A stretch of DNA of 64,000 nt, taken from NCBI GenBank assembly GCA_035604595.1, contig DATNIE010000028.1, positions 37,503 through 101,502 of the forward strand. The letters are read 5' to 3'. Source of the stretch: CAIKZZ01 sp035604595. Its GTDB lineage: Bacteria > Pseudomonadota > Gammaproteobacteria > Steroidobacterales > Steroidobacteraceae. Numbering within the stretch: position 1 is the first letter of the stretch; each line of letters begins with the position of its first letter. Shown in pieces: positions 44,278-52,886 of the stretch. The notes beneath the pieces are model-generated. The model made no database searches, was not told where the DNA came from, and saw nothing but the letters and a program-made list of their open reading frames with translations. A program made the position numbers and the translations under genes.

Positions 44278-45300
44278 ATGAATCGCATGGAACTCGCGCG
44301 CATCGCGCACGCAATGGTCACTCGGGGCCGCGGCATTCTCGCCGCCGATGAGAGCACCGGCACGATCAAGAAGCGCTTCGATAAGATCATGGTCGAGTCG
44401 ACCGAGGAGAACCGCCGCGCGTACCGCGAACTGCTGTTCACGACACCGGGCGCGGCCGAGTTCATCTCGGGCGTGATCCTCTACGATGAGACGCTGCGCC
44501 AGTCGACCAAGGGCGGCGAGCGCTTCGCGGATCTCCTGACGCGGCTCGGCGTGATTCCGGGCATCAAGGTCGATGCGGGCACCAAGCCGCTGCCCAATTT
44601 CCCCGGCGAGGTGATCACCGAAGGCCTCGACGGACTCGCCGGCCGGCTCGCGGACTATCGCAAGCTCGGCGCCAGGTTCGGCAAGTGGCGCGCGGTCATC
44701 GACATCGCCGACGGCGTGCCCACCCGCACCTGCATCGAGTCCAATGCCGAGCTGCTGGCGCGCTACGCAGCGCTGTGCCAGGAGGCCGACATCGTGCCGA
44801 TCGTCGAGCCGGAGGTGCTGATGGACGGTGGCCACTCGATCGAGCGCTGCGAGGCGGTGACCGGCGAGGTGCTGCAGACAGTGTTCAATGGCCTCAGGGC
44901 GCACCGCGTCCTGCTCGAGTGCATGGTACTGAAGCCCAACATGGTCATCTCGGGCCAGAAGTGCCCCCACCGCGCGAGCCCCGATCTTGTCGCCGAGGCG
45001 ACCGTGCGTTGCCTGAAGCGCCACGTGCCGTCGGCGGTTCCCGGGATTGCGTTCCTGTCCGGCGGCCAGAGCGAGGCCGAGGCGACGCTGCACCTCGACC
45101 TCATCAGCCGCAGCAGCGCGCTGCCGTGGTCCGTGTCGTTCAGCTATGGGCGCGCGCTGCAGCAGTCGGCGCTCGCCGCCTGGGGCGGGGTCGCCGGGCA
45201 CGTGGCCGCCGCCCAGCACGAGTTCATCAAGCGCGCCCGCCTCAACGGCCTCGCGACCCTCGGCAGGTACGACGCGGCGCTCGAGAAGCAGGCGGCCTGA
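44278..45300 (+). CDS. Class I fructose-bisphosphate aldolase (eukaryote-like type)
   Basis: A 340-residue Schiff-base aldolase of glycolysis and gluconeogenesis. Blocks: GILAADESTGTIKKRF, ILYDETLRQST, GIKVDAGTKPLPNFPGE, IVEPEVLMDGGH, the catalytic Lys in ECMVLKPNMVISG and FLSGGQSEAEAT with the phosphate site. It is the animal/plant-like class I family, not the zinc class II enzyme found in E. coli glycolysis. ATG 44278 has CGAGGA just upstream. It is divergent from suf and 24 bases before mlaF, so it may be cotranscribed with mla. Confidence 0.95.
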   Translation: MNRMELARIAHAMVTRGRGILAADESTGTIKKRFDKIMVESTEENRRAYRELLFTTPGAAEFISGVILYDETLRQSTKGGERFADLLTRLGVIPGIKVDAGTKPLPNFPGEVITEGLDGLAGRLADYRKLGARFGKWRAVIDIADGVPTRTCIESNAELLARYAALCQEADIVPIVEPEVLMDGGHSIERCEAVTGEVLQTVFNGLRAHRVLLECMVLKPNMVISGQKCPHRASPDLVAEATVRCLKRHVPSAVPGIAFLSGGQSEAEATLHLDLISRSSALPWSVSFSYGRALQQSALAAWGGVAGHVAAAQHEFIKRARLNGLATLGRYDAALEKQAA

Positions 45301-45324
45301 CGGCTGCCTGCGCGTCCGCCACGA

Positions 45325-46170
45325 ATGTCCGCCTCCGCAGGTGCGGCGCCGCCGCTCCGGTCCGCTGCGCCCGTCGTCCGCCTGAGCGGCGTCGGCTACG
45401 AGATCAACGGCCGCACGATCTTCGACGGCCTCGATGTCACGATCGAGCGCGGCAAGATCACGGCAATCATGGGGCCGTCCGGCACCGGCAAGACGACGCT
45501 GCTGCGGCTGATCACCGGCCAGATCCGCCCGAGCCGCGGCCGCGTCGACGTCAACGGGCAGGATGTCGGTGCGCTCGACACGGACGGCCTGTACCGCCTG
45601 CGCCGCGGGATGGGCATGCTGTTCCAGAACGGCGCGCTGCTGACGGATCTGGACGTTTACGAGAACGTCGCCTTCCCGGTGCGCGAGCACACGACGCTCC
45701 CGGAGCCGCTGGTCTCGCGCCTGGTACTGATGAAGCTGCAGGCGGTGGGCCTCAGGGGCGCCGCGCGCCTGAGGCCGGCGGAGCTCTCCGGCGGCATGGC
45801 GCGGCGCGTCGCGCTCGCGCGTGCGATCGTGATGGATCCGCAGATCCTCATCTATGACGAGCCGTTCGCAGGTCTCGACCCGATCGCGCTCGGCGTCGTG
45901 CTGCGCCTGATCCGCGAGACCAACGACGCGCTCGGGCTCACCAGCATCGTGGTGTCGCACGACGTGCGCGAGATCAGCCTGCTCGCCGACCGCGCCTATC
46001 TGCTCTCCGGCGGCACGGTCGCGGCCGCCGGCACGCCCGTCGAACTCAACGCTGATGCCTCGCCGGCCGTCCGCCAGTTCATGGACGGGCTGGCCGACGG
46101 ACCGGTGCCTTTCCACTATCCGGCGCCCGACTACGCGGCCCAGCTGCTCGATGCAGAGGTGCCGGTGTGA
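45325..46170 (+). CDS. mlaF: Phospholipid ABC transporter ATP-binding protein MlaF
   Basis: A 281-residue ATPase of the Mla system, which keeps phospholipids out of the outer leaflet of the outer membrane. Walker A GPSGTGKTTLLRLITG, Q-loop MLFQNGALLTDL, signature ELSGGMARRVALARAI and Walker B ILIYDEPFAGLDP are complete. The C-terminal extension (FMDGLADGPVPFHYP) is the MlaF-specific tail that swaps between ATPase copies and holds MlaB. It overlaps mlaE by four bases. Confidence 0.95.
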   Translation: MSASAGAAPPLRSAAPVVRLSGVGYEINGRTIFDGLDVTIERGKITAIMGPSGTGKTTLLRLITGQIRPSRGRVDVNGQDVGALDTDGLYRLRRGMGMLFQNGALLTDLDVYENVAFPVREHTTLPEPLVSRLVLMKLQAVGLRGAARLRPAELSGGMARRVALARAIVMDPQILIYDEPFAGLDPIALGVVLRLIRETNDALGLTSIVVSHDVREISLLADRAYLLSGGTVAAAGTPVELNADASPAVRQFMDGLADGPVPFHYPAPDYAAQLLDAEVPV

Positions 46171-46934
46171 GTCTGGTCAGCGAAGTGGTCGGCACCGGCC
46201 GCGCGGTGCTGACCAAGAGCGGCAGCTTCACGCTGTTCACGCTGCGCCTGCTGAAGGTGACGCCGGCGGCTCTGAAGCGCTGGCGGCTGGTCATCGACCA
46301 GGTCTACAACACCGGGGCTCTGTCGCTCGTGATCATCATGCTGTCGGGACTGTTCGTCGGCATGGTGCTCGGGCTGCAGGGCTACGATCTGCTGCAGCGC
46401 TTCGGCTCTACCGAGTCGCTGGGCGTCGCGGCCGGGCTCGCGCTCTTAAAGGAGCTCGGCCCGGTGGTCACGGCGCTGCTGTTCGCCGGGCGCGCCGGTA
46501 CGGCGCTGACCTCCGAGATCGGCCTGATGGGCGCGACCGATCAACTGTCCGCGATGGAGATGATGGCGGTCGACCCGGTGCGGCGCGTGTGCGCACCGCG
46601 GTTCCTGGGCGGGGTGATCGCGATGCCGCTGCTCGCCGGCATCTTCAGCATGATCGGCATCTTCGGCGCGCAGCTCGTCGGCGTGACATTGATGGGCGTG
46701 GACGCGGGCCAGTTCTGGTCGCAGCTGCGCGGCGCCGTCGAGTTCAGGGACGTGAACCAGGGCATCCTGAAGAGCTGCGTGTTCGGCTTCGCGTGCAGCG
46801 CGATTGCCGTCTACGAGGGTTACCACGCGGCGCCGACCGCCGAAGGGGTCGGCCGCGCGACGACGCGCACCGTCGTCAGTTCGTCGGTCGCCGTGCTGGT
46901 GCTCGACTACATGCTCACGGCGGTGTTGCTGTGA
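46167..46934 (+). CDS. mlaE: Phospholipid ABC transporter permease MlaE
   Basis: A 255-residue inner-membrane permease with about five to six helices. GMVLGLQGYDLLQRFG, KELGPVVTALLFAGRAGTALTSEIGLM, and EMMAVDPVRRVCAPRFLGG are hallmarks of the MlaE/TGD1 family. It starts at GTG overlapping mlaF. It forms the MlaFEDB complex with the neighbouring products. Confidence 0.95.
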   Translation: MSLVSEVVGTGRAVLTKSGSFTLFTLRLLKVTPAALKRWRLVIDQVYNTGALSLVIIMLSGLFVGMVLGLQGYDLLQRFGSTESLGVAAGLALLKELGPVVTALLFAGRAGTALTSEIGLMGATDQLSAMEMMAVDPVRRVCAPRFLGGVIAMPLLAGIFSMIGIFGAQLVGVTLMGVDAGQFWSQLRGAVEFRDVNQGILKSCVFGFACSAIAVYEGYHAAPTAEGVGRATTRTVVSSSVAVLVLDYMLTAVLL

Positions 46935-46950
46935 ACCAAGGAGAAGTGCG

Positions 46951-47445
46951 ATGACGCAGGCACGGGCCACTGAGATCGGGACGGGGCTGTTCGCGCTGCT
47001 CGGGTTTGCCGCGCTCTTTTTCCTGGTCACGCAGATCACCAACCGCAGCATTGCGTGGAACGAGCAGAGCTACCATCTGACGGCGCGCTTCGACAACGTC
47101 GGCGGGCTCAAGGTCGGCGCACCAGTCTCGATGGGCGGCGTCACGATCGGTCGGGTCGAGGCGATTGACTTCGACTCGACCGACTACAAGGCCGTGGCGC
47201 GACTTAAGATTCAGCAGCGCTTTGCCCGCATCCCGAACGACAGCGACGTGGCGATCTTCACCGCCGGCCTGCTCGGCGGGCAGTACGTCGGCATCACCCC
47301 GGGAGGCGCGGAAACTTACTTCAAGGACGGCGATCAGATCGAACTGACGCAGTCCGCAGTCGTGCTTGAGAACCTGATCAGCAAGTTCCTGTTCGACAAG
47401 GCCGGCCAGGAAGGTGCCAAGAAAGCCGAAGGAGCCGCCAAGTGA
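46951..47445 (+). CDS. mlaD: Phospholipid transport MCE-domain protein MlaD
   Basis: A 164-residue protein with one N-terminal membrane helix (residues 10-28) and one MCE domain: TARFDNVGGLKVGAPVSMGGVTIGRV, then FTAGLLGGQYVGITPGG. MlaD forms a hexameric ring in the periplasm through which lipids pass. AAGGAG lies eight bases before the ATG. The stop overlaps the mlaC GTG. Confidence 0.95.
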   Translation: MTQARATEIGTGLFALLGFAALFFLVTQITNRSIAWNEQSYHLTARFDNVGGLKVGAPVSMGGVTIGRVEAIDFDSTDYKAVARLKIQQRFARIPNDSDVAIFTAGLLGGQYVGITPGGAETYFKDGDQIELTQSAVVLENLISKFLFDKAGQEGAKKAEGAAK

Positions 47446-48152
47446 ATCCCCGCCACACTGCCGCGGTATCCGCCGCGATCGTCACGCTTGCCTGGCTGAC
47501 GGTGACACCGGCGCTGTCGCTGCTGCCCCTGGCCACCGCGGCCGCGCCCGAGGCCCAGGCGTCCGAGCAGGGGCCGCAGGCACTGATGGACGATGTCTCG
47601 AAGCGCATGTTTGCCGCCCTCGACAGCAACCGCGCCGCGATCCGCCAGGATCCGAAGAAGGTCTATCCGCTCGTCGACAAGATCCTGCTGCCGCACTTCG
47701 ACACCGAGTACGCGGCGCAGCTGGTGCTCGCCCAGCACTGGCGCACGGCGACGCCCGAGCAGCGCAAGCGTTTCGTCGACGCCCTGTACCAGGCACTGCT
47801 GCACACCTACAGCGACGCGCTCGCGGATTTCACGGCCGACCGGCTGAAGCTGCTGCCGTTCCGCGGTGACCCGGCGGCGAGCCAGGCAACCGTGCACACC
47901 GAGGTCACGCGCTCGAGCGGCACGGTGGTCCCGGTCGACTACCGGCTGCGCAAGACGGACGATGGCTGGAAGGCCTTCGACGTCATCATCGAGGGCATTT
48001 CCTACGTGCGGAACTATCGCACCGACTTTGGCGAGGAGATCAGCCAGAAGGGGCTCGACGAGGTGATTACGCGGCTCGAGCGCGAGGGCCTCGACCTGAA
48101 CAAGCCGTCCGCGACGGCCAAGTCGGCGCCGCCAGCCGCCGGCCCGCGCTGA
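47442..48152 (+). CDS. mlaC: Periplasmic phospholipid carrier MlaC
   Basis: A 236-residue lipid shuttle between MlaA in the outer membrane and MlaFEDB. A signal peptide (residues 1-35, ending near AAAPEAQA) is followed by the MlaC (Ttg2D) fold: VDKILLPHFDTEYAAQLVL, QRKRFVDALYQALLHTYSDAL and VPVDYRLRKTDDGWKAFDVIIEGISYV in short blocks. It starts at GTG overlapping mlaD (GTGA). The Pro/Ala-rich tail is variable. Confidence 0.94.
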   Translation: MNPRHTAAVSAAIVTLAWLTVTPALSLLPLATAAAPEAQASEQGPQALMDDVSKRMFAALDSNRAAIRQDPKKVYPLVDKILLPHFDTEYAAQLVLAQHWRTATPEQRKRFVDALYQALLHTYSDALADFTADRLKLLPFRGDPAASQATVHTEVTRSSGTVVPVDYRLRKTDDGWKAFDVIIEGISYVRNYRTDFGEEISQKGLDEVITRLEREGLDLNKPSATAKSAPPAAGPR

Positions 48153-48161
48153 CGTGCCGCA

Positions 48162-48479
48162 ATGGCGCGCCGCTCCCCGTCGCCTGCATTTGAACTCGCC
48201 GCCGCCGGCGAGGCGGGCCATTTCCGCCTCGGCGGCGTGCTCAGCTTCGACACCGCCCGGGCGGTGCTCGAGCAAGGCACGGCGGCCTTCGCCGACCAGC
48301 AGCGCGTGTCGCTCGACCTGTCCGGAATCACGCATGCGGACAGCGCGGGGCTCGCGGTGCTGCTGACCTGGGTCGGGCGCGCGCGGCGCGCGGGGCGCGC
48401 GATCAACTACACGGCGCTCCCCGCGCAGCTGTCGCGCATCGCGCGGGTGTGCGCAGTCGACGGCCTGCTCGAGGCGTAG
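48162..48479 (+). CDS. mlaB: STAS-domain protein MlaB
   Basis: A 105-residue STAS protein that binds MlaF and is needed for its activity. It has the STAS core LSFDTARAVLEQG, VSLDLSGITHADSAGLAVLLTWV with the conserved DSAGL site, and a final helix AVDGLLEA. It lies ten bases after mlaC, the last gene of the mla operon. The convergent mlaA gene ends 54 bases further on. The short gap holds no clear U-tailed hairpin. Confidence 0.92.
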   Translation: MARRSPSPAFELAAAGEAGHFRLGGVLSFDTARAVLEQGTAAFADQQRVSLDLSGITHADSAGLAVLLTWVGRARRAGRAINYTALPAQLSRIARVCAVDGLLEA

Positions 48480-48533
48480 CGGGCAGCGGCGCCAGGGGAG
48501 CCACCTGGGCGTTGCATGCATCGCGCCCCGAGA

Positions 48534-49370
48534 CTACGGGGTGGGCGGCAACGGCGGTGACGGGCTCTCACCGGCCGCGTCCCCAGATGGCTGGACGCCC
48601 GGCGCCGTCTCGCTGATCGGATCGTCGTAGGTTTCCTCGGGCACGTTGCCATCGTGCACCAGGTATTCGCGACGGATGACATAGGCGTTGCGGATGAACG
48701 CATACGGATCGAAGGCCGCTTTCAGCGCCGCGTCGGTCGCGAGCAGCTGCGTGCGCTTGTCGAGCTCACTGGCGGCGAACAGGCCGTACTCGACCGCGCG
48801 CGAGTTCTGGTAGTACGTCGGGCTCATGTAGCGATCGACGAATTTGGACGGCGCATCGCGGAAGTCCGAGGGACCGAGTACCGGCAGCATGAGGTAGGGC
48901 CCGGCGGGCACGCCCCACCAGCCGAGCGTCTGGCCGAAGTCCTCATCGTGGTTCGCGAGGCCCCAGCGGGTCGCAGGATCCAGGAAGCCGCCGATGCCAA
49001 TGGTCGTATTGACGAGGAATCGAGCCGCATCGCTGCCGGCATACTTGAACTTGCCCTGCAGCGCGTTGTTGATGACGACGACGGGGTAGTACAGGTTCCC
49101 GAAGAAGTTGCTGACCGCGTTGCGCGCCCGGTCTGGCACCGCGGCCTTGTAGGCGCGGGCGGCCGGCTGGGCAAGCATCCGGTCGAGTGCGTCGTTGAAT
49201 GCGTAGGTAGCGCGGTTCAGCTTCTCGAGCGGGTCGTTGGGTTTGCCGGCGGCGACTGCCGAGGCGGCCGGCAGCGCGGCCACCAGCACCGCGGCGAGGA
49301 GTGCCCGCCGCGTCCGCCGGGCGCCGTCAGCCACGGTGATCACCAGCTCGTAGGATATTTGTTTGCCCAT
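48534..49370 (-). CDS. mlaA: MlaA (VacJ) family outer-membrane phospholipid protein without a lipobox
   Basis: A 278-residue MlaA. Family blocks are NDPLEKLNRATYAFND, RNAVSNFFGNLYYPVVVINNALQGKF, RFLVNTTIGIGGFLDPA, FGQTLGWWGVPAGPYLMLPVLGPS and DPYAFIRNAYVIRREYLV. MlaA normally is a lipoprotein. Here the export signal (ALLAAVLVAALPAASAVAAG) has no Cys, so it appears to be cleaved by signal peptidase I rather than lipidated. A Pro-rich C-terminal tail follows. It is convergent with mlaFEDCB, so the whole pathway is in one place. Confidence 0.93.
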   Translation of the reverse strand: MGKQISYELVITVADGARRTRRALLAAVLVAALPAASAVAAGKPNDPLEKLNRATYAFNDALDRMLAQPAARAYKAAVPDRARNAVSNFFGNLYYPVVVINNALQGKFKYAGSDAARFLVNTTIGIGGFLDPATRWGLANHDEDFGQTLGWWGVPAGPYLMLPVLGPSDFRDAPSKFVDRYMSPTYYQNSRAVEYGLFAASELDKRTQLLATDAALKAAFDPYAFIRNAYVIRREYLVHDGNVPEETYDDPISETAPGVQPSGDAAGESPSPPLPPTP

Positions 49371-49409
49371 CGCGGGCGGGAAGTCTAACAGTCCGCCCGC
49401 CCGGGCCGC

Positions 49410-50927
49410 TCACCGGCGCCCGCCATCCGGGGTTGGCAATGGCTCCCCGCGCTCGAGGGCCGCCTGCATGCGGGGCGGCAGGTATTCCTTCAGCTCGTCG
49501 ATGCGCGCCTTGAAGCGGCTGCGCTGGACGGGCGTCAGGTTCGGGGTGGCAAGCGCCTGACGCAGCGTCTCGATCGCGAGTATCAGGTCGCCGCTCGTGA
49601 CATGGTATTCGGCCATGTAGTAGTTGGCCTCGGCGGCCTCACCGGCGGCGCTCGCGGCGAGAGCGATCAGCCGGATCTGATCGGGAGTCGGCGGCACGTT
49701 GTTAAAGAGGTCGAGCAGCACCGAGTGCGCGAGGCGCGGATCGTCGGCGCGCAGCAGCGTCTCGGCATAGCGCACCGTGACCGGTACGTTGCGCGGGAAC
49801 AGTTCCTTGGCTTTTGCGAGCACGGTCCGCGAGCCGGCGATATCACCGGCGGCGAGCAGCGCCTGGCCGAGCGCCGAGTGGTATTCGATCGTGTCGGGAT
49901 GCCGGGTTACGAGTTCGCGCAGGATCGGGACCGCCTCGCTCGGGGCATTCGCCTGCATCAGCGCGAGCGCCCGTCCGTAGTAGCGGTAGTCAGAGACGCT
50001 CGGGTCGGCCACGGCGGCATCCGCATAGACGTCGCGCGGGTCGTTCTCGGGCGGCAGGGTCATCACGCGCAGTCGCTCGCGCGCGAGGCGGTAGCCGGTC
50101 GTGTCGACCGGGCGCACCACCGGGTACTGGGCCGCGCGGTAGAGCGCCTCGGCGACGCGATCGCTGTTGACCGGGTGGGTCTGCAGAAACTCGAGGATCT
50201 TGGCGTTCGCGCCGCTGCCACCCATGCGCCGGTTGGTGGTGTCGAAGAATGTGGCCATGCCATTCGGGTCGAAGCCGGCCGCGGCGGCCACGCTGATCCC
50301 GACGCGATCTGCCTCGTACTCGTTCTCCCGCGAGAAGTTCAGCTGGTGCTGGATGGCGGCGTTCTGGCCGGCGATCACGCCCGCCATGCCGATGTTCGAG
50401 TTGCCGGCGACCGCGCCAAGCAGGACCGCCGCCAGCATCGCCGCCGTGGACACGAGGCTTGCGCGGCCCTGGTTCTGAATGCTCCGCGCGATGTGGCGTT
50501 GCGTGACGTGCGAGATCTCGTGCGCCAGGACACATGCGAGCTCGCTCTCGCTTGCGGTCGCGAGGATGAGACCCGCGTTCACGAAGATGAACCCCCCGGG
50601 GATCGCGAAGGCGTTGATCCCGCGGTCCTTGACGACGTAGAAGGTGAACCTGACGTTGCTTTCCTGCGCATGGCTCGCGAGTCGCGAGCCCAGCCCCTGG
50701 ACGTAGTCACCGATCTCGGGGTCCTGCAGGAGCTGGCCGGAATCACGCAGCCCGCGCATGATCATCGACCCGATCTGGTATTCATCGGTTGGGGTCAATA
50801 CGGCGTCCGCCGGCGTGCCGATGTCCGGCAGCTCAGGGGTGGGCGGGGCGGCGCGCGCCGCCGCGAATGCGAGCAACGCGACCGCGAGGGCCAGCCAGGC
50901 GCGCCGGAAGGGGATTGGGGCGGTCAT
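49410..50927 (-). CDS. bepA: Periplasmic M48 metalloprotease with TPR domain, BepA-like
   Basis: A 505-residue secreted protease/chaperone that surveys outer-membrane protein assembly. Signal peptide at residues 1-27. The M48 domain has the zinc motif LAHEISHVTQRH and the third ligand in ENEYEADRVG. A C-terminal half of TPR helices (from about residue 310) follows. The layout and length match BepA (487). It precedes a PIN-PhoH gene and the bcp-gcvR genes. In E. coli bepA also lies near bcp. Confidence 0.92.
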   Translation of the reverse strand: MTAPIPFRRAWLALAVALLAFAAARAAPPTPELPDIGTPADAVLTPTDEYQIGSMIMRGLRDSGQLLQDPEIGDYVQGLGSRLASHAQESNVRFTFYVVKDRGINAFAIPGGFIFVNAGLILATASESELACVLAHEISHVTQRHIARSIQNQGRASLVSTAAMLAAVLLGAVAGNSNIGMAGVIAGQNAAIQHQLNFSRENEYEADRVGISVAAAAGFDPNGMATFFDTTNRRMGGSGANAKILEFLQTHPVNSDRVAEALYRAAQYPVVRPVDTTGYRLARERLRVMTLPPENDPRDVYADAAVADPSVSDYRYYGRALALMQANAPSEAVPILRELVTRHPDTIEYHSALGQALLAAGDIAGSRTVLAKAKELFPRNVPVTVRYAETLLRADDPRLAHSVLLDLFNNVPPTPDQIRLIALAASAAGEAAEANYYMAEYHVTSGDLILAIETLRQALATPNLTPVQRSRFKARIDELKEYLPPRMQAALERGEPLPTPDGGRR

Positions 50928-50975
50928 GCGCAGCCTATAGACCAGACCCGTGGCGGTTGGTTCACCACGGCCCGC

Positions 50976-52388
50976 TCACAGGCTGTCCGACGCGAAATCG
51001 GCGAGGCGCGAGCGCTCGCCGCGCATCAGCGTGACGTGGCCGGAATGCGCCCAGCCGCGGAAACGATTGACGACGAAGGTGAGTCCGGAACTCGTTTCGG
51101 TGAGATAGGGCGTGTCGATCTGGGCGATGTTGCCGAGGCAGATCAGCTTGGTGCCGGGGCCGGCGCGCGTCACCAGCGCCTTCATCTGCTTGGGCGTCAG
51201 GTTCTGCGCCTCATCGACAATGATGAAGCGGTTGAGGAAGGTCCGGCCGCGCATGAAGTTGAGCGAGCGGATCTTGATGCGGCTGCGCAGCAGGTCGTTG
51301 GTCGCGGCGCGCGCCCAGTTGCCGCCCTCCTGGCCCTGCGTCAGCACCTCGAGGTTGTCCATCAGCGCGCCCATCCACGGCTCCATCTTCTCCTCTTCCG
51401 TGCCCGGCAGAAAGCCGATGTCCTCGCCGAGCGGGATCGTGACCCGGGTCATGACGATTTCGTTGAAGCGGCGGTTGTCGAGCGTCTGGGCCAGCCCCGC
51501 GGCCAGCGTCAGCAGCGTCTTGCCGGTGCCGGCCGGGCCGAGCACCGTCACGAAATCGACCTCCGGGTCCATCAGCAGGTTGAGCGCGAAATTCTGCTCG
51601 CGATTGCGCGCCGTCACGCCCCAGACGTTGTGACGGTCGGCGCGATAGTCGTGCACGAGCTCGAGCACCGCCTCCTCGCCCGCGATGCTGCGCACGGTCG
51701 CCTCCACGCCGTTGGCCACGTCCTCGAACACGAACAGATTCGAGTGCCAGTCGCGCACTGCCGGTCCTCGCAGCCGGTAGAAGGTCCGGTGGTGCTCCTT
51801 CCAGGACTGCATGTCCTTGCCGTTGCGCTCCCAGAAGTCGGGCGGCAGGGCCTGGCTCCCGGTGTACAGCAGGTCCGCGTCCTCGATCGTCTGGTCACTG
51901 AAATAGTCCTCCGCATGAACGCCGAGGATTGCTGCCTTGATGCGCAGATTGATGTCCTTCGACACCAGCGTCACTTCCGCCTCGGGATGCGCGCGCTTGA
52001 GCGCGAGCGTCTGGCCGAGAATCGCGTTGTCGGCGCCGTGGCCCGGCAGCGTCGGCAGCCCCGAGTCCAGGACCTTGGTCTGGAAGAACAGCCGGCCGCT
52101 CGGTGAACGCTTGTCGCCGTCGCCATTCTTCGCGGTCGGCAGCGTGAGCCCGCGGTCGATCTCGTCCTTGACGGCCCCCTGCATCAGCTCGTCGAGGAAC
52201 CGGCTGACCTGGCGGACGTTGCGCGCGGACTCCGACAGGCCCTTCTTGCCGGCATCCAGCTCCTCCAGCACGATCATCGGGATGTACACGTCGTGCTCGT
52301 CGAAGCGGAAGATCGCCGTCGGGTCGTGCATCAGGACATTGGTGTCCAGTACGAAGATCGAGCGGCGGGCGCGCGCACCGCGGGTCAT
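50976..52388 (-). CDS. PIN-PhoH fusion ATPase (PhoH2-like)
   Basis: A 470-residue protein. The N-terminal PIN domain (residues 8-150) has the acidic nuclease residues in FVLDTNVLMHDP, VLEELDAGKKG and GADNAILG. A C-terminal PhoH domain has Walker A VLGPAGTGKTLLTL, then MTRVTIPLGEDIGFLPGT and FIIVDEAQNLTPKQMK. Such fusions are reported as RNA-unwinding ribonucleases, sometimes with an upstream antitoxin gene; none is seen here. ATG 52388 has AGGA upstream, and the gene lies 13 bases after bcp. Confidence 0.92.
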   Translation of the reverse strand: MTRGARARRSIFVLDTNVLMHDPTAIFRFDEHDVYIPMIVLEELDAGKKGLSESARNVRQVSRFLDELMQGAVKDEIDRGLTLPTAKNGDGDKRSPSGRLFFQTKVLDSGLPTLPGHGADNAILGQTLALKRAHPEAEVTLVSKDINLRIKAAILGVHAEDYFSDQTIEDADLLYTGSQALPPDFWERNGKDMQSWKEHHRTFYRLRGPAVRDWHSNLFVFEDVANGVEATVRSIAGEEAVLELVHDYRADRHNVWGVTARNREQNFALNLLMDPEVDFVTVLGPAGTGKTLLTLAAGLAQTLDNRRFNEIVMTRVTIPLGEDIGFLPGTEEEKMEPWMGALMDNLEVLTQGQEGGNWARAATNDLLRSRIKIRSLNFMRGRTFLNRFIIVDEAQNLTPKQMKALVTRAGPGTKLICLGNIAQIDTPYLTETSSGLTFVVNRFRGWAHSGHVTLMRGERSRLADFASDSL

Positions 52389-52401
52389 GGCGGTGCGGTT
52401 C

Positions 52402-52866
52402 CTACAGCGAACGGACGGTGGCAAGGACCTCGTCGGCGTGGCCGTCGACCTTCACCTTGCGCCACTCGGCCCGCAATACGCCCTTGCCATCGAGCACAAA
52501 AGTGCTGCGCTCGACGCCGACGTACCTCTTCCCGTACATGCTCTTTTCCTTGATCACATCGAAGATTGAGCAGGCCTTCTGCTCGGGATCGGACAGCAGT
52601 TCAAAGGGAAAGCGGTACTTGGCCTTGAATTTGACGTGCGAGGCGAGGCTGTCAGTCGAGACGCCGACGATCACGGCCTTGGCCCGCTTGAACTCGGCAT
52701 GCAGGTCGCGAAACGCCTCGCCCTCGCGGGTGCAGCCGGAGGTATTGTCGCGCGGATAGAAATACAGCACGAGCTTCTGTCCGGCCGCGCTCTTCGGACG
52801 CCACGGACCGGCGGTGGACTCCAGCGTGAAATCCGGAATTTTGCTGCCGACTGCGGGCTTTGCCAT
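52402..52866 (-). CDS. bcp: Thioredoxin-dependent peroxiredoxin Bcp (PrxQ)
   Basis: A 154-residue peroxiredoxin of the BCP/PrxQ group. The peroxidatic Cys45 is in YPRDNTSGCTREGEAF. The usual resolving Cys five residues on is missing (Glu50). A later Cys99 (EQKACSIFD) is kept. It reduces peroxides and organic hydroperoxides in the cytoplasm. It lies 20 bases after gcvR on the same strand, the same order as in E. coli. Confidence 0.94.
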   Translation of the reverse strand: MAKPAVGSKIPDFTLESTAGPWRPKSAAGQKLVLYFYPRDNTSGCTREGEAFRDLHAEFKRAKAVIVGVSTDSLASHVKFKAKYRFPFELLSDPEQKACSIFDVIKEKSMYGKRYVGVERSTFVLDGKGVLRAEWRKVKVDGHADEVLATVRSL

Positions 52867-52886
52867 CCAGCGCTCCGAAATTCCAT

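Noticed and set aside
49602..52106. 834-codon plus-strand open frame opposite bepA and the PIN-PhoH gene
   Set aside because: Both minus-strand genes have intact catalytic motifs. The plus frame is Arg/Val/Gly/Asp-rich without any family features.
50976..52388. PIN domain gene as a VapBC-type toxin-antitoxin system
   Set aside because: The PIN domain is fused to PhoH and no small antitoxin gene precedes it; the 13-base gap is to bcp.
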